Positions 53,520-63,154 of a stretch of DNA of 64,000 nucleotides are shown here, piece after piece (the stretch's first letter is position 1; the number at the start of each line of letters is the position of its first letter). The DNA is from Zoogloeaceae bacterium (GTDB lineage: Bacteria > Pseudomonadota > Gammaproteobacteria > Burkholderiales > Rhodocyclaceae). A model generated the notes under the pieces. That model was not told where the DNA came from. It searched no databases and was given only the letters and a program-made list of their open reading frames with translations. Made by a program: the position numbers and the translations under genes. The DNA lies in contig JACKMA010000002.1 in NCBI GenBank assembly GCA_024235635.1, forward strand, positions 62,001 through 126,000, written 5' to 3'.

Positions 53520-54557
53520 ATGGATTTCCAGATCGCCTTGTTCCTGGCCCAGGACGGCATCACCGGCGGCGCGATCTACGCGTTGCTGGCGCTGGCCCTG
53601 GTGCTGGTGTTCTCGGTCACGCGTGTCATCTTTATTCCGCAGGGCGAGTTCGTCGCGTTCGGTGCGCTGACGATGGCCACACTGCAGGCGGGGCAGACCC
53701 CGGCGACGGTGTGGCTGCTGCTCGGCGCCAGCGCGGTGGCCGCGGTCATCGAGCTGTGGCGGCAGGGGCGCCGCGGTTCACTGGCGACGACAGGCTGGCG
53801 CGACGCGGCGAAGCTGCTGCTTTACCCCGCGGCAGTGGTCGCGCTGACGCTGGCGTTGCCGCTCGCCGACCTGCCCAACATCGTTCGCGTCGCGCTGACG
53901 CTCGCCATCGTCGTGCCGCTGGCGCCGCTGATGTACCGCCTCGCCTTCCAGCCGATCGCAGAGGCGCCGGTGCTGGTGCTGCTGATCGTCGCAGTCGCCG
54001 TGCATGTGGCGCTGGTCGGCATGGGGCTGGTGTTCTTCGGCGCCGAGGGCACCCGTACCGAAGCCTTCTCGGATGCGTCGATCGCGATCGGTCCGCTCGA
54101 CATCAGCGGGCAGCAGATCTGGGTGGTGGCCGCGTCGGCCGCCCTGATCCTCGCGCTGTGGCGCTTCTTCTCGGCCACGCTGTATGGCAAGGCGCTGCGC
54201 GCGACCGCGGTCAATCGCAACGGCGCCCGGCTGATGGGGTTCTCGCCGGTATTCGCCGGCAAGCTGACCTTCCTGCTGGCTGGCCTGATCGGCACGCTGT
54301 CGGGCGTGCTGATCGCGCCGATCACCACGATCTACTACGACACCGGCTTCCTGATCGGCCTCAAGGGCTTCGTCGCCGCGATCATCGGCGGCCTCGGCAG
54401 CTTTCCGCTGGCCGCGGCCGGGGCGCTGCTGGTCGGCCTGCTGGAATCCTTCGCGTCGTTCTGGGCCAGCGCCTACAAGGAGGTGATCGTGTTCACTCTG
54501 ATCATCCCGGTCCTGCTCTGGCGTTCGCTGACCAGCCACCACGTCGAGGAGGAATGA
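53520..54557 (+). CDS. branched-chain/aromatic-acid ABC permease, LivH type
   Basis: This 345-residue inner-membrane protein starts behind GGGAGACGAGG. It begins with DGITGGAIYALLALALVLVF, the first helix of LivH proteins, and ends with the EAA-like segment GLIGTLSGVLIAPITTIYY and GFVAAIIGGLGSFPLAAAGA. A polar insert near residues 80-105 makes it somewhat longer than typical LivH. It forms the transmembrane channel with the LivM half of the next protein. Confidence 0.9.
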   Translation: MDFQIALFLAQDGITGGAIYALLALALVLVFSVTRVIFIPQGEFVAFGALTMATLQAGQTPATVWLLLGASAVAAVIELWRQGRRGSLATTGWRDAAKLLLYPAAVVALTLALPLADLPNIVRVALTLAIVVPLAPLMYRLAFQPIAEAPVLVLLIVAVAVHVALVGMGLVFFGAEGTRTEAFSDASIAIGPLDISGQQIWVVAASAALILALWRFFSATLYGKALRATAVNRNGARLMGFSPVFAGKLTFLLAGLIGTLSGVLIAPITTIYYDTGFLIGLKGFVAAIIGGLGSFPLAAAGALLVGLLESFASFWASAYKEVIVFTLIIPVLLWRSLTSHHVEEE

Positions 54558-54561
54558 GGCC

Positions 54562-56361
54562 ATGGCACTCCGATTCACGCCACTGCAGGTCCTGGTCGCG
54601 TTTCTTGCGGCGACCGCCCTGGCACCGCTGGTGCTGCCCGAGTTCTACGTTACGCTGCTGAACTACATCGGCCTGTACGCAATGGTGGCGCTGGGCCTGG
54701 TCCTGCTGACCGGCATCGGTGGCCTGACCAGCTTCGGCCAGGCTGCCTTCGTCGGCATCGGCGCCTACACCACCGCGGTGCTGACCACGGCCGAGGCCCT
54801 GCCGGCCTGGCTCGCATGGGCCGGGGGCTCTCCGTGGCTGGCGCTGGCCGTCGGGCTGGTGATCACTGCACTGGTGGCGCTGCTGGTGGGCTCGCTGACG
54901 CTGCGCCTGTCCGGGCACTACCTGCCGCTCGGCACCATCGCGTGGGGCATCAGCCTGTACTTCCTGTTCGGCACGATGGAGACCCTGGGGGGCCATACCG
55001 GCCTCACCGGCATTCCGCCGATCGCGATCTTCGGCTGGGAGCTCGACGAAGGGCGCGAGATCTACTACCTGATCTGGGCATTCCTGCTGTGCGCGATGTT
55101 CACCACGCGCAATCTGCTCGATTCCCGCGAGGGCAGGGCGATCCGCGCGCTCAACGGCGGCATGGTGATGGGCGAGGCGATGGGCATCAACACCTCGCGC
55201 TCGCGGATGGTGATCTTCGTCATCGCCGCGCTGCACGCTGCCGCCTCGGGCTGGCTGTACGCCCACATGCAGCGCTTCGTCAATCCGACGCCGTTCGGGC
55301 TGCACATCGGCATCGAGTACCTGTTCATGGCGGTGGTCGGCGGTGCCGGCCAGGTCTGGGGCGCATTGGTCGGTGCCGGCGTCATCACCGTGATGAAGCA
55401 ATGGCTGCAGGACTGGCTGCCGCGCTTCTTCGGGGCCGCCGGCAACTTCGAGGTGATCGTGTTCGGCGTGATGATGGTGCTGATCCTGCACCGGGCGCGC
55501 GAAGGCCTGTGGGCGCTGGTGGCGCGGCTGGTGCCGCTGCGCCGGGCCGAACGCCAGGTGCCGGTGGCGGACGCGCTCGAGCGCAAGGCGATGCCCGATC
55601 GCGGCGAGGTGATCCTCGAGGCGCGAGACGTGACCCGACGATTCGGCGGTCTGGTTGCCAACGACGGCATGAACCTCGAGGTTCGTGCCGGCGAGATCCT
55701 CGCCCTGATCGGCCCCAACGGTGCCGGCAAGAGCACGATGTTCAACCAGCTCTCGGGCGTCGATACGCCGACGTCCGGCGAGATCCTGTTCCGCGGCCGC
55801 AAGGTCACCGGCATGGCGTCGCGGGAAATCGCCCGCCTCGGCATGAGCCGCAGCTTCCAGCACGTCAAGCTGCTGCCGGCGATGACGGTGCTCGAGAACG
55901 TCGCCATCGGCGCCCACCTGCGGGGCGGGAAGGGCGTGTTGCCGAGCGCCTGGCGGCTCGAGCGCGACGAGGAAAACCGGCTGCTGGCCGAGGCGGCGCG
56001 CCAGATCGAGCGCGTCGGTCTGGCCGCGCACACGTTCGACGAAGCCGGATCGCTGGCCCTCGGCCAGCAGCGGATTCTCGAAATCGCCCGTGGCCTGGCC
56101 TCCGATCCGTGCCTGCTGCTGCTCGACGAGCCGGCGGCCGGGCTGCGGCTGAAGGAGAAGCAGGCGCTCGGCGACCTGTTGAAGAAGCTGCGCGGCGAAG
56201 GCATGGCGATCCTGCTGGTCGAGCACGACATGGACTTCGTCATGGGTCTCGTCGATCGGGTCGTGGTGATGGAGTTCGGACGCAAGATCGCCGAAGGCTT
56301 GCCGGACGAGGTCCAGCGCAATCCGGCGGTGCTCGAAGCCTATCTCGGAGGTGCGGAATGA
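54562..56361 (+). CDS. fused ABC permease-ATPase, LivM-LivG
   Basis: The protein has 599 residues. Residues 1-330 are a LivM-type permease with LTSFGQAAFVGIGAYTTAVL and VVGGAGQVWGALVGA. Residues 350-599 are a LivG-type ATPase with Walker A GPNGAGKST, the signature region LALGQQRILEIARG and Walker B LLLLDEPAAGL followed by EHDMDFVMGL. Fusion of these two subunits is known in proteobacterial transporters for aromatic and dicarboxylic acids. The stop overlaps the livF start by ATGA. Confidence 0.92.
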   Translation: MALRFTPLQVLVAFLAATALAPLVLPEFYVTLLNYIGLYAMVALGLVLLTGIGGLTSFGQAAFVGIGAYTTAVLTTAEALPAWLAWAGGSPWLALAVGLVITALVALLVGSLTLRLSGHYLPLGTIAWGISLYFLFGTMETLGGHTGLTGIPPIAIFGWELDEGREIYYLIWAFLLCAMFTTRNLLDSREGRAIRALNGGMVMGEAMGINTSRSRMVIFVIAALHAAASGWLYAHMQRFVNPTPFGLHIGIEYLFMAVVGGAGQVWGALVGAGVITVMKQWLQDWLPRFFGAAGNFEVIVFGVMMVLILHRAREGLWALVARLVPLRRAERQVPVADALERKAMPDRGEVILEARDVTRRFGGLVANDGMNLEVRAGEILALIGPNGAGKSTMFNQLSGVDTPTSGEILFRGRKVTGMASREIARLGMSRSFQHVKLLPAMTVLENVAIGAHLRGGKGVLPSAWRLERDEENRLLAEAARQIERVGLAAHTFDEAGSLALGQQRILEIARGLASDPCLLLLDEPAAGLRLKEKQALGDLLKKLRGEGMAILLVEHDMDFVMGLVDRVVVMEFGRKIAEGLPDEVQRNPAVLEAYLGGAE

Positions 56362-57116
56362 ACCAGGTCGAGCGGCCGATCCTGAAGGTGGGCGGGCTGA
56401 CCGTCAGCTACGGCAAGGTGGAGGCCCTGTGCGACGCGTCGCTGACTGTCGGCGAAGGCCAGATCGTGACGGTGATCGGACCCAACGGGGCCGGCAAGAC
56501 GACGATGCTCTCGGCCATCGCCGGCCTGCTGGGTTCGCGCGGCGAGATCCATTTTGCCGATCGCCTCGAAGTGTCGCCCGACGTCGAGCGAATGGTGGCC
56601 GGCGGCATGAGCCTGGTGCCCGAGAAGCGGGAGCTGTTCGGCGAGATGAGCGTCGAGGACAACCTCGAACTGGGCGCCTTTCACCGCTACCGCAGCGGCG
56701 AGCGCGGCTGGCGCGAAACCATGGAAGAGGTCTACGGCATCTTCCCGCGGCTGAAGGAGCGGCGTCGCCAGCAGGCCGGCACCCTGTCCGGCGGCGAGCG
56801 CCAGATGCTGGCAGTGGGGCGTGCGCTGATGGCCAAGCCGAAGCTCCTGATGCTCGACGAACCGAGCCTGGGCCTGGCGCCGCTGATCACCCGCGAAATC
56901 TTTCGAATCATCGCCGATCTGCGTCGCCGGGGCGTGTCGATCCTGCTGGTCGAGCAGAACGCCCGGGTCGCGCTGGCGGTCGCCGATTACGCCTACGTGC
57001 TCGAGACCGGCCAGGTGGCGATGGAAGGGCCCGCCGCCGAACTGCGGGACGACCCGCGGGTGATCGAGACCTACCTCGGCCTCGGCGGCAAGCACCAGGA
57101 CATGCTCGCGACATGA
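56358..57116 (+). CDS. ABC transporter ATPase, LivF type
   Basis: This 252-residue ATPase has Walker A GPNGAGKTTM (residues 43-52), signature LSGGERQMLAVGRALM, Walker B LLMLDEPSLGL and the LivF-type ending VEQNARVALAVADYAYVLETG. It completes the ATPase heterodimer with the fused LivG domain. The start is set by the ATGA overlap. Confidence 0.93.
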   Translation: MNQVERPILKVGGLTVSYGKVEALCDASLTVGEGQIVTVIGPNGAGKTTMLSAIAGLLGSRGEIHFADRLEVSPDVERMVAGGMSLVPEKRELFGEMSVEDNLELGAFHRYRSGERGWRETMEEVYGIFPRLKERRRQQAGTLSGGERQMLAVGRALMAKPKLLMLDEPSLGLAPLITREIFRIIADLRRRGVSILLVEQNARVALAVADYAYVLETGQVAMEGPAAELRDDPRVIETYLGLGGKHQDMLAT

Positions 57117-57261
57117 GCGCGAACGCCGCCGGACCCCATTCGAATTCCCACGACCGGCCCGAGGCTAGAGGGCCGGGAATGGAAGCCAAGGCAGCAATGC
57201 AGCAATGACGGCGCTCGCGTTGTGCGCGGCGCGTCGATCCCACCCCTGAGGAGACAAGGAA

Positions 57262-58410
57262 ATGACCATCAAGAAGTGCAAGATCGCAATGATTCTGTCC
57301 GCCGCCCTGTTCACGGCCACCCAGCCGGCCTGGGCGGACATCACCGTCGGGGTGTCGCTGTCCTCGACCGGTCCGGGCGCCGCCCTCGGCATTCCGGAGA
57401 AGAACGCGGTCGCGCTGATGCCCGGCGAGATCGGGGGCGAGAAGGTCAACTACATCGTGCTCGACGACGGCACCGATCCGTCCGCGGCCACCAAGAACGC
57501 CCGCAAGCTGGTGACCGAGGATCACGTCGATGTGCTGATCGGCTCATCGGTGACGCCGTCTTCGCTGGCGATCGCCGAAGTCGCGGTCGAGAGCGCGACG
57601 CCGCAGATCGCGGTGGCGCCGATCAACCTGCCGCCGGAGAAGAACAAGTGGGTGTTCCGCACGCCGCAGCACAACGACGTCATGGCCGGCGCGCTGGTCG
57701 CCCACATGAAGCAGGCCGGGGTCAAGAAGCTGGGCTTCATCGGTTATTCGGACGCCTACGGCGAGGACTGGCTGACCTCGGTCAAGCCGCTGCTGGATGA
57801 GGCCGGCATCACGCTGACCACGACAGAGCGCTTCAACCGGACCGACACCTCGGTCAGCGGGCAGGTGCTGAAGATCGTCGCCTCCCGTCCCGACGCGGTG
57901 CTGGTGGTGGCTTCGGGCAGTCCGGCCGCGCTACCGCAGACCGCGCTCAAGGAACGTGGCTTCAAGGGCCAGATCTACCAGACCCATGCCGCCGCCAATC
58001 CGGCCTTCCTGAAGGTCGCCGGCGCCAAGGCCGAGGGCACGATCATGCCGATCGGGCCGGTGGTGGTGGTCGACCAGATCCCGGACAGCCATCCGTCGAA
58101 GAAGGTTGCCGGCGAATTCGTCGCCGCCTACGAGGCCAAGTACGGCGCCGGCAGCTTCTCGTCCTTCGCCGGCCATGCCTACGACGCCTACCATCTGCTG
58201 GCCGCCGCCGTGCCGGCTGCGCTCGAAAAGGCCAAGCCCGGTACTGCCGAATTCCGCCAGGCGCTGCGTGACGCCCTCGAGTCGAGCAAGGACGTGGTCG
58301 GCGTGCACGGCGTCTTCAACATGACGCCCGACAACCATTTCGGCATGGACGAGCGCGGCCGCGTGCTGATCCGCGTCGAGCAGGGCGGCTACAAGCTGCT
58401 GCCGATGTAA
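57262..58410 (+). CDS. periplasmic substrate-binding protein, LivJ/LivK type
   Basis: The 382-residue precursor starts behind GAGGAGACAAGGAA. The signal peptide ends QPAWA, and the mature part opens with the family start DITVGVSLSSTGPGAALG and contains VDVLIGSSVTPSS and GFIGYSDAYGEDW. It supplies substrate to the preceding transporter. Family members with this start usually bind aromatic acids or other carboxylates rather than leucine, which agrees with the CoA-ligase gene that follows after 10 nt. Confidence 0.9.
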   Translation: MTIKKCKIAMILSAALFTATQPAWADITVGVSLSSTGPGAALGIPEKNAVALMPGEIGGEKVNYIVLDDGTDPSAATKNARKLVTEDHVDVLIGSSVTPSSLAIAEVAVESATPQIAVAPINLPPEKNKWVFRTPQHNDVMAGALVAHMKQAGVKKLGFIGYSDAYGEDWLTSVKPLLDEAGITLTTTERFNRTDTSVSGQVLKIVASRPDAVLVVASGSPAALPQTALKERGFKGQIYQTHAAANPAFLKVAGAKAEGTIMPIGPVVVVDQIPDSHPSKKVAGEFVAAYEAKYGAGSFSSFAGHAYDAYHLLAAAVPAALEKAKPGTAEFRQALRDALESSKDVVGVHGVFNMTPDNHFGMDERGRVLIRVEQGGYKLLPM

Positions 58411-58420
58411 GGAGGTCGCG

Positions 58421-60307
58421 ATGAACACGTTCGCAGCAGGCCGCGGGCCTGCATCGAATCCCGGTTCGTCGATGTTCGCCGAGCCGCTGGTGATGATCGA
58501 GGCGCGCTCGGACGGCACGCGCGTCCTGCGCTCGGGCATCTCCCTGCCCGAGCACTACGGGCGTTGCGTCGGCGAGTGGCTCGAACACTGGGCCGCGCAG
58601 GCACCCGAGCGGCTGTTCCTGGCCGAGCGCGGCGCCGACGGCGAGTGGATCAAGCTCAACTATGGCGACGCGCGGCAGCGGGTGGTGGCGATCGCCACCT
58701 GGCTCCTCGGGCAGAACCTGTCGCCCGAACGGCCGGTGGTGATCCTCTCCGACAACGGCATCGAGCATGCGCTGCTGATGTTGGCGGCGATGCACATCGG
58801 CGTGCCGTCGTGCGCGATCTCGACCGGCAACTCGCTGATGTCGAAGGACTTCGGCAAGCTCAAGGCCAACATTGAACTGCTGCGGCCGGGCGTCGTCTTC
58901 GCCGACCATATCGAGCGCTTCCGGCCGGCCATCGACGCGGTCGCGCATCTGCACAACGGGGTCGTGGTGGCCGGCGGCAACAGCGCCGACGTCGGCGGCG
59001 CGACGCCGTTCGCGGCGATCGAGCGCTCGTCGGACGAGCCGCGGGTGATGTCCGCATTCAACCGGATCACGCTGGACACCATCGGCAAGTTTCTGTTCAC
59101 GTCCGGCTCGGTCGGCACGCCCAAGGCCGTGGTCAACACCCAGCGCATGATGGTGTCGAACCAGGTCGCCAACGCACTGATGTGGCCCTTCCTGGAATCG
59201 ACGCCACCGGTGCTGGTGGAGTGGCTGCCGTGGAGCCACACCTTCGGCAGCAACCACGACTTCAACATGGTGCTGCGCTGGGGCGGCAGCCTCTACATCG
59301 ACGACGGCAAGCCGGTACCGGCGCTGCTGCCGAAGACCGTGCGCAATCTCAAGGAGATCTCGCCCACCGTCTATTTCAACGTGCCGCGGGCCTACGACAT
59401 GATGGTGCCGCTGCTGCGCGAGGATGCCGAGCTGCGGGAGAGCTTCTTCCGCAACCTCAAGTTCCTGTTCTACGCCGGCGCGGCCCTGCCTCACCACCTA
59501 TGGACCGCACTCGAGGAGCTGTCCCAGCAGGCCACCGGCGAGAAGGTGCTGATGGTGTCGTCATGGGGTTCGACCGAGACCGCGCCGATGGCCTCGGACT
59601 GCCATTTCCGCGCCAGCCGCGCCGGCGTGATCGGCGTGCCGGTGCCCGGTACCGCGCTGAAGCTGGTGCCCAGCGCCGACAAGATGGAAGTTCGGGTGAA
59701 GGGGCCCAACGTCTTCCCCGGCTATTGGAAGCAGCCCGAGGTCACGGCCAAGTCCTTCGACGAAGAGGGCTATTACATCACCGGCGATGCCGTCGAGTTC
59801 GTCGATCCGTCGCGCCCGACCCTCGGCCTGATGTTCGACGGCCGGGTCGGCGAGGACTTCAAGCTGCTGACCGGCACCTGGGTGCATGTCGGCTCGCTGC
59901 GGGTCGCCGCGATCGACTGCATGAAGCCGGTGGCGCAGGACATCGTCGTCACCGGCCACGACCGTGACGAGATCGGCTTCCTGATCTTCCCGAACATCGC
60001 CGAGTGCCGGACCTTGTGTCCGGGCCTGCCGCCGGACGCCCCGGTGGATCAGGTGCTCGGCAATCCGTCGGTGGTCAACCAGGTGCGCGCCGGGCTGCAG
60101 GCCTTGAAGCAGCGTGGCGGCGGTTCTTCGACCTATGCCAGCCGTGCGTTGCTGATGGCCGAGCCGCCTTCGGTCGAGGACGGGGAAATCACCGACAAGG
60201 GCTACATCAACCAGCGCATCGTGCTGACCCGCCGCGCCGATCTGGTCGAGTTCCTGTACGGCGAGATGCCGGACACGACCGTGATCACGGTGCATAGCGC
60301 GAGCTGA
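58421..60307 (+). CDS. feruloyl-CoA-synthase-like acyl-CoA ligase
   Basis: The 628-residue AMP-forming ligase starts 10 nt after the binding-protein gene, behind GGAGG. The P-loop LFTSGSVGTPKAVVNTQRM lies near residue 225, VSSWGSTETAPMAS near 380, the core hinge region DGRVGEDFKL near 475, and the C-terminal Lys in GEITDKGYINQR. The extended N-terminus with LPEHYGRCVGEWLEHWAAQ and the length near 620 are characteristic of the feruloyl-CoA synthase branch. It probably activates an imported aryl-propenoate or similar acid as the first step of side-chain degradation. Confidence 0.85.
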   Translation: MNTFAAGRGPASNPGSSMFAEPLVMIEARSDGTRVLRSGISLPEHYGRCVGEWLEHWAAQAPERLFLAERGADGEWIKLNYGDARQRVVAIATWLLGQNLSPERPVVILSDNGIEHALLMLAAMHIGVPSCAISTGNSLMSKDFGKLKANIELLRPGVVFADHIERFRPAIDAVAHLHNGVVVAGGNSADVGGATPFAAIERSSDEPRVMSAFNRITLDTIGKFLFTSGSVGTPKAVVNTQRMMVSNQVANALMWPFLESTPPVLVEWLPWSHTFGSNHDFNMVLRWGGSLYIDDGKPVPALLPKTVRNLKEISPTVYFNVPRAYDMMVPLLREDAELRESFFRNLKFLFYAGAALPHHLWTALEELSQQATGEKVLMVSSWGSTETAPMASDCHFRASRAGVIGVPVPGTALKLVPSADKMEVRVKGPNVFPGYWKQPEVTAKSFDEEGYYITGDAVEFVDPSRPTLGLMFDGRVGEDFKLLTGTWVHVGSLRVAAIDCMKPVAQDIVVTGHDRDEIGFLIFPNIAECRTLCPGLPPDAPVDQVLGNPSVVNQVRAGLQALKQRGGGSSTYASRALLMAEPPSVEDGEITDKGYINQRIVLTRRADLVEFLYGEMPDTTVITVHSAS

Positions 60308-60330
60308 CTCAACCACCAGGAAATCAAACG

Positions 60331-61101
60331 ATGAGCGAACAACTCGTACGGACCGAGTTCGACGGTGGCATCTACACGGTCACGCTGAACCGCCCGGCCA
60401 AGCGCAATGCGGTCAGCGACCGACTGCTGGTCGCCCTCGACGAGGCCATTTCCGCGACGCCCGAAGGCACCCGCGTGATCGTGCTGACCGGTGAGGGCCA
60501 GCACTTCTGTGCCGGCCTCGATCTGGCCGAGCACCAGCATCGCGAGCCCTTCGGCGTGATGCAGCACTCGCAGAGCTGGCACCGGATCTTCCACCGCATT
60601 CAACACGGGGGCATCCCGGTGATCGCCGCGCTGCACGGCGCGGTGATCGGCGGCGGCCTCGAACTGGCGGCCGCCACCCACATCCGGGTGGCGGAGCCGA
60701 GCACGATCTACCAGTTGCCCGAGGGCCGCCACGGCATCTTCGTCGGCGGTGGCGCCTCGGTGCGGGTGGCCAAGCTGATCGGGCCGGGACGCATGTGCGA
60801 AATGATGCTGACCGGCCGCATCCTCGATGCCGACGAAGGACAGCGGCTGGGCCTGTCGCACTACCGGGTCGAGGCCGGCGCTGCAAGCGCCAAGGCGCGC
60901 GAGCTCGCCCAGCGTGTCGCCGAGAACGCGCCGATGGCCAACTGGGCGATGTGCTCCGCGATTGCCCGCATCGACAACATGGCGAGCGACGACGGCCTCT
61001 TCGTCGAGTCGCTGACCGCTGCACTGACCCAGACCAGCCCGGAAGTGGCTGAACGGATCGGCGAATTCCTCAAGAGAAAAGGGCAGGGACCCAGAACATG
61101 A
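60331..61101 (+). CDS. enoyl-CoA hydratase/isomerase (crotonase) family
   Basis: This 256-residue crotonase-fold enzyme has the first oxyanion-hole segment HFCAGLDLAEH, the second in ALHGAVIGGGLELAAATHIRV, and one catalytic Glu in LPEGRHGIFVGGG. The first of the two glutamates of mitochondrial hydratase is replaced by a small residue. It could hydrate the enoyl-CoA formed after ligation. A feruloyl-CoA hydratase/lyase role is possible but not shown. ATGA overlap with the thiolase. Confidence 0.88.
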   Translation: MSEQLVRTEFDGGIYTVTLNRPAKRNAVSDRLLVALDEAISATPEGTRVIVLTGEGQHFCAGLDLAEHQHREPFGVMQHSQSWHRIFHRIQHGGIPVIAALHGAVIGGGLELAAATHIRVAEPSTIYQLPEGRHGIFVGGGASVRVAKLIGPGRMCEMMLTGRILDADEGQRLGLSHYRVEAGAASAKARELAQRVAENAPMANWAMCSAIARIDNMASDDGLFVESLTAALTQTSPEVAERIGEFLKRKGQGPRT

Positions 61102-62360
61102 ACACAGCCAACGCATTCGCCGCCAGCGAGGCGGCCGCACTGTCGACCCGGTTCGACGACATCTGGCTGGTCGCCGGCCAGCGCATCCCGTTCGCCGACT
61201 ACAACGGCGCGTTGCGCGACGCCTCGGCCACCGACCTCGGCATCTGCGCCGCCCGCGCGCTGTTCGACAAGAGCGGCATTCCGGCCACCGAGGTCGGCGC
61301 CATCATCGCCGGCAACATGGCCCAGTCGAGCTTCGACGCCTACTTCCTGCCGCGCCACATCGGCCTCTATTCGGGCGTCGACGCCAATGTGCCGGCGCTG
61401 CTGGTGCAACGGCTGTGCTGCACCGGCTTCGAAACGATCCTCGGGGCGGCCGAGCAGATCACCCTCGGCAAGGCCCGGGTGGTGCTCGCGGTCGGTGCCG
61501 AGTCGATGTCGCGCAACCCGGTGGCGGCCTACACCCATCGCGCCGGCTTTCGCATGGGGCAGGTCGATTTTCGCGACTTCCTGTGGGAGGCGACCAAGGA
61601 CACCGCGCCCGGCATCGGCATGGGGGACACCGCCGAGAACCTGGCCAAGCGCTACGGCATCAGCCGCGAGGAAACCGATCGCTTCGCCGCGCAAAGCTTC
61701 GAGCGCGGCTGTGCGGCGTGGGAATCCGGCTGGTTCGACGACGAAGTCAGCACGGTCGAGAACGCCCGCTGGGAACTCGACGGCTACCAGCCGCGCGCGA
61801 TCCGTCTCGCCGACCGGCTCGCCTCGTTCGGCCGCGACAGCCATGTGCGCCCGACCAGCCTCGAAACCCTGCAGAAGCTCAAGCCGGCCTTCGGCGGCGT
61901 GCAGACCGGCGGCAACAGCTCGGCGATCGTCGACGGCGCCGCCGCGGTGATCGTCGCCCATGGCGACTGGGTGCGGGCGAACGGCCTGACCCCGCTGGCG
62001 CGCATCGTCGCCGGCGCCGCGGTCGCGGTGCCGCCGGAGATCATGGGCATCGGACCGGCGCCGGCGATCCGCGCGGTGGCCGCCCGAGCCGGCATCGGTC
62101 TCGACGACATCGGGCGCATCGAGATCAACGAAGCCTTCGGTGCCCAGTACCTGGCCTGCCAGCGCGAACTCGGCTTCGATCCGGAACGCGCCAACAGCCG
62201 CGGCGGCGCGATCGCGATCGGCCATCCGCTGGGTGCCTCGGGCGTGCGCCTGACCCACACCGTGGCCCGGCAGCTGAAGGCCGACGGCGTGCGCTTCGGT
62301 GTCTCCTCGGCCTGCGCCGGCGGCGGCCAGGGTGTGGCCGTACTGCTCGAAAACCTTTGA
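61098..62360 (+). CDS. thiolase (acetyl-CoA acyltransferase)
   Basis: The 420-residue thiolase has the nucleophilic Cys in VQRLCCTGFETI, the NEAFGAQ and GGAIAIGHPLGASG active-site loops, and the second catalytic Cys in SSACAGGGQG. It would cleave a 3-oxoacyl-CoA, releasing acetyl-CoA and the shortened (possibly aroyl) CoA. Slightly long for the family because of an N-terminal extension of about 20 residues before DIWLVAGQRIPF. Confidence 0.93.
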   Translation: MNTANAFAASEAAALSTRFDDIWLVAGQRIPFADYNGALRDASATDLGICAARALFDKSGIPATEVGAIIAGNMAQSSFDAYFLPRHIGLYSGVDANVPALLVQRLCCTGFETILGAAEQITLGKARVVLAVGAESMSRNPVAAYTHRAGFRMGQVDFRDFLWEATKDTAPGIGMGDTAENLAKRYGISREETDRFAAQSFERGCAAWESGWFDDEVSTVENARWELDGYQPRAIRLADRLASFGRDSHVRPTSLETLQKLKPAFGGVQTGGNSSAIVDGAAAVIVAHGDWVRANGLTPLARIVAGAAVAVPPEIMGIGPAPAIRAVAARAGIGLDDIGRIEINEAFGAQYLACQRELGFDPERANSRGGAIAIGHPLGASGVRLTHTVARQLKADGVRFGVSSACAGGGQGVAVLLENL

Positions 62361-62373
62361 ACGGAGCACGCAA

Positions 62374-63141
62374 ATGAAGACGCAGGAGATGAGCTTCATC
62401 GTCACCGGCGGCGCCTCGGGTCTGGGCGAAGCCACCGTGCGCGCACTGCACGCCGGCGGCGCCCGCGTGGTGATCGCCGATCTCAACCGCGAGCAGGGCG
62501 AGGCGCTGGCCGCCGAACTCGGCGAGCGCGCGGCCTTTGCCCGCACCAACGTCGCCGACGAAGGCGACGCCGTGGCCACGGTGGAACTGGCCAGGTCGCG
62601 TTTCGGCGGCCTGCAGGGCCTGATCAACTGCGCCGGCATCGGCAGCGCGGCGCGGGTGCTGGGCAAGGAAGGTCCGATGCCGCTGGAGGCCTTCAGCCGT
62701 TCGGTCCAGGTCAACCTGGTCGGCAGCTTCAACATGATCCGCGTCGCGGCTGCGGCCATGGCGGAGGGATCGCCGCAGGGCGACGGCGAGCGTGGCGTGA
62801 TCGTCAATACCGCCTCGGTGGCGGCCTATGACGGGCAGGTCGGACAGGCGGCCTATGCCGCTTCGAAGGGCGGCATCGTGTCGATGACGCTGCCGCTGGC
62901 GCGTGAGCTGTCGCGCTTCGGCATCCGCGTCGTGACCATCGCGCCGGGCCTGTTCCTGACGCCGATGATGCATACGCTGCCGGCCGAGGTGCAGAAGTCG
63001 CTGGGCGAAGCGGTGCCCTTCCCGCCGCGGCTCGGGCGGCCCGAGGAATTCGCGCGCATGGTGCTGTCGGTGGTCGACAACGTCATGCTGAACGGCGAGA
63101 CGATCCGCCTCGACGGCGCGATCCGGCTCGCCCCGCGTTGA
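62374..63141 (+). CDS. SDR, 3-hydroxyacyl-CoA dehydrogenase type 2-like
   Basis: This 255-residue SDR has TGGASGLG at residues 11-18, the nucleotide-specific Asp in VVIADLNRE, NCAGIGSA, the catalytic Ser in NTASVAAYDGQ and Tyr/Lys in AAYAASKGG. The PMPLEAFSRSVQVNLVGSFN segment and the LPPRLGRPEEFA-like end are typical of HSD17B10-type 3-hydroxyacyl-CoA dehydrogenases. It would oxidise the hydratase product for the thiolase. The start follows GAACGGAGCACGCAA. Confidence 0.92.
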   Translation: MKTQEMSFIVTGGASGLGEATVRALHAGGARVVIADLNREQGEALAAELGERAAFARTNVADEGDAVATVELARSRFGGLQGLINCAGIGSAARVLGKEGPMPLEAFSRSVQVNLVGSFNMIRVAAAAMAEGSPQGDGERGVIVNTASVAAYDGQVGQAAYAASKGGIVSMTLPLARELSRFGIRVVTIAPGLFLTPMMHTLPAEVQKSLGEAVPFPPRLGRPEEFARMVLSVVDNVMLNGETIRLDGAIRLAPR

Positions 63142-63154
63142 GGACGGAATCGCC

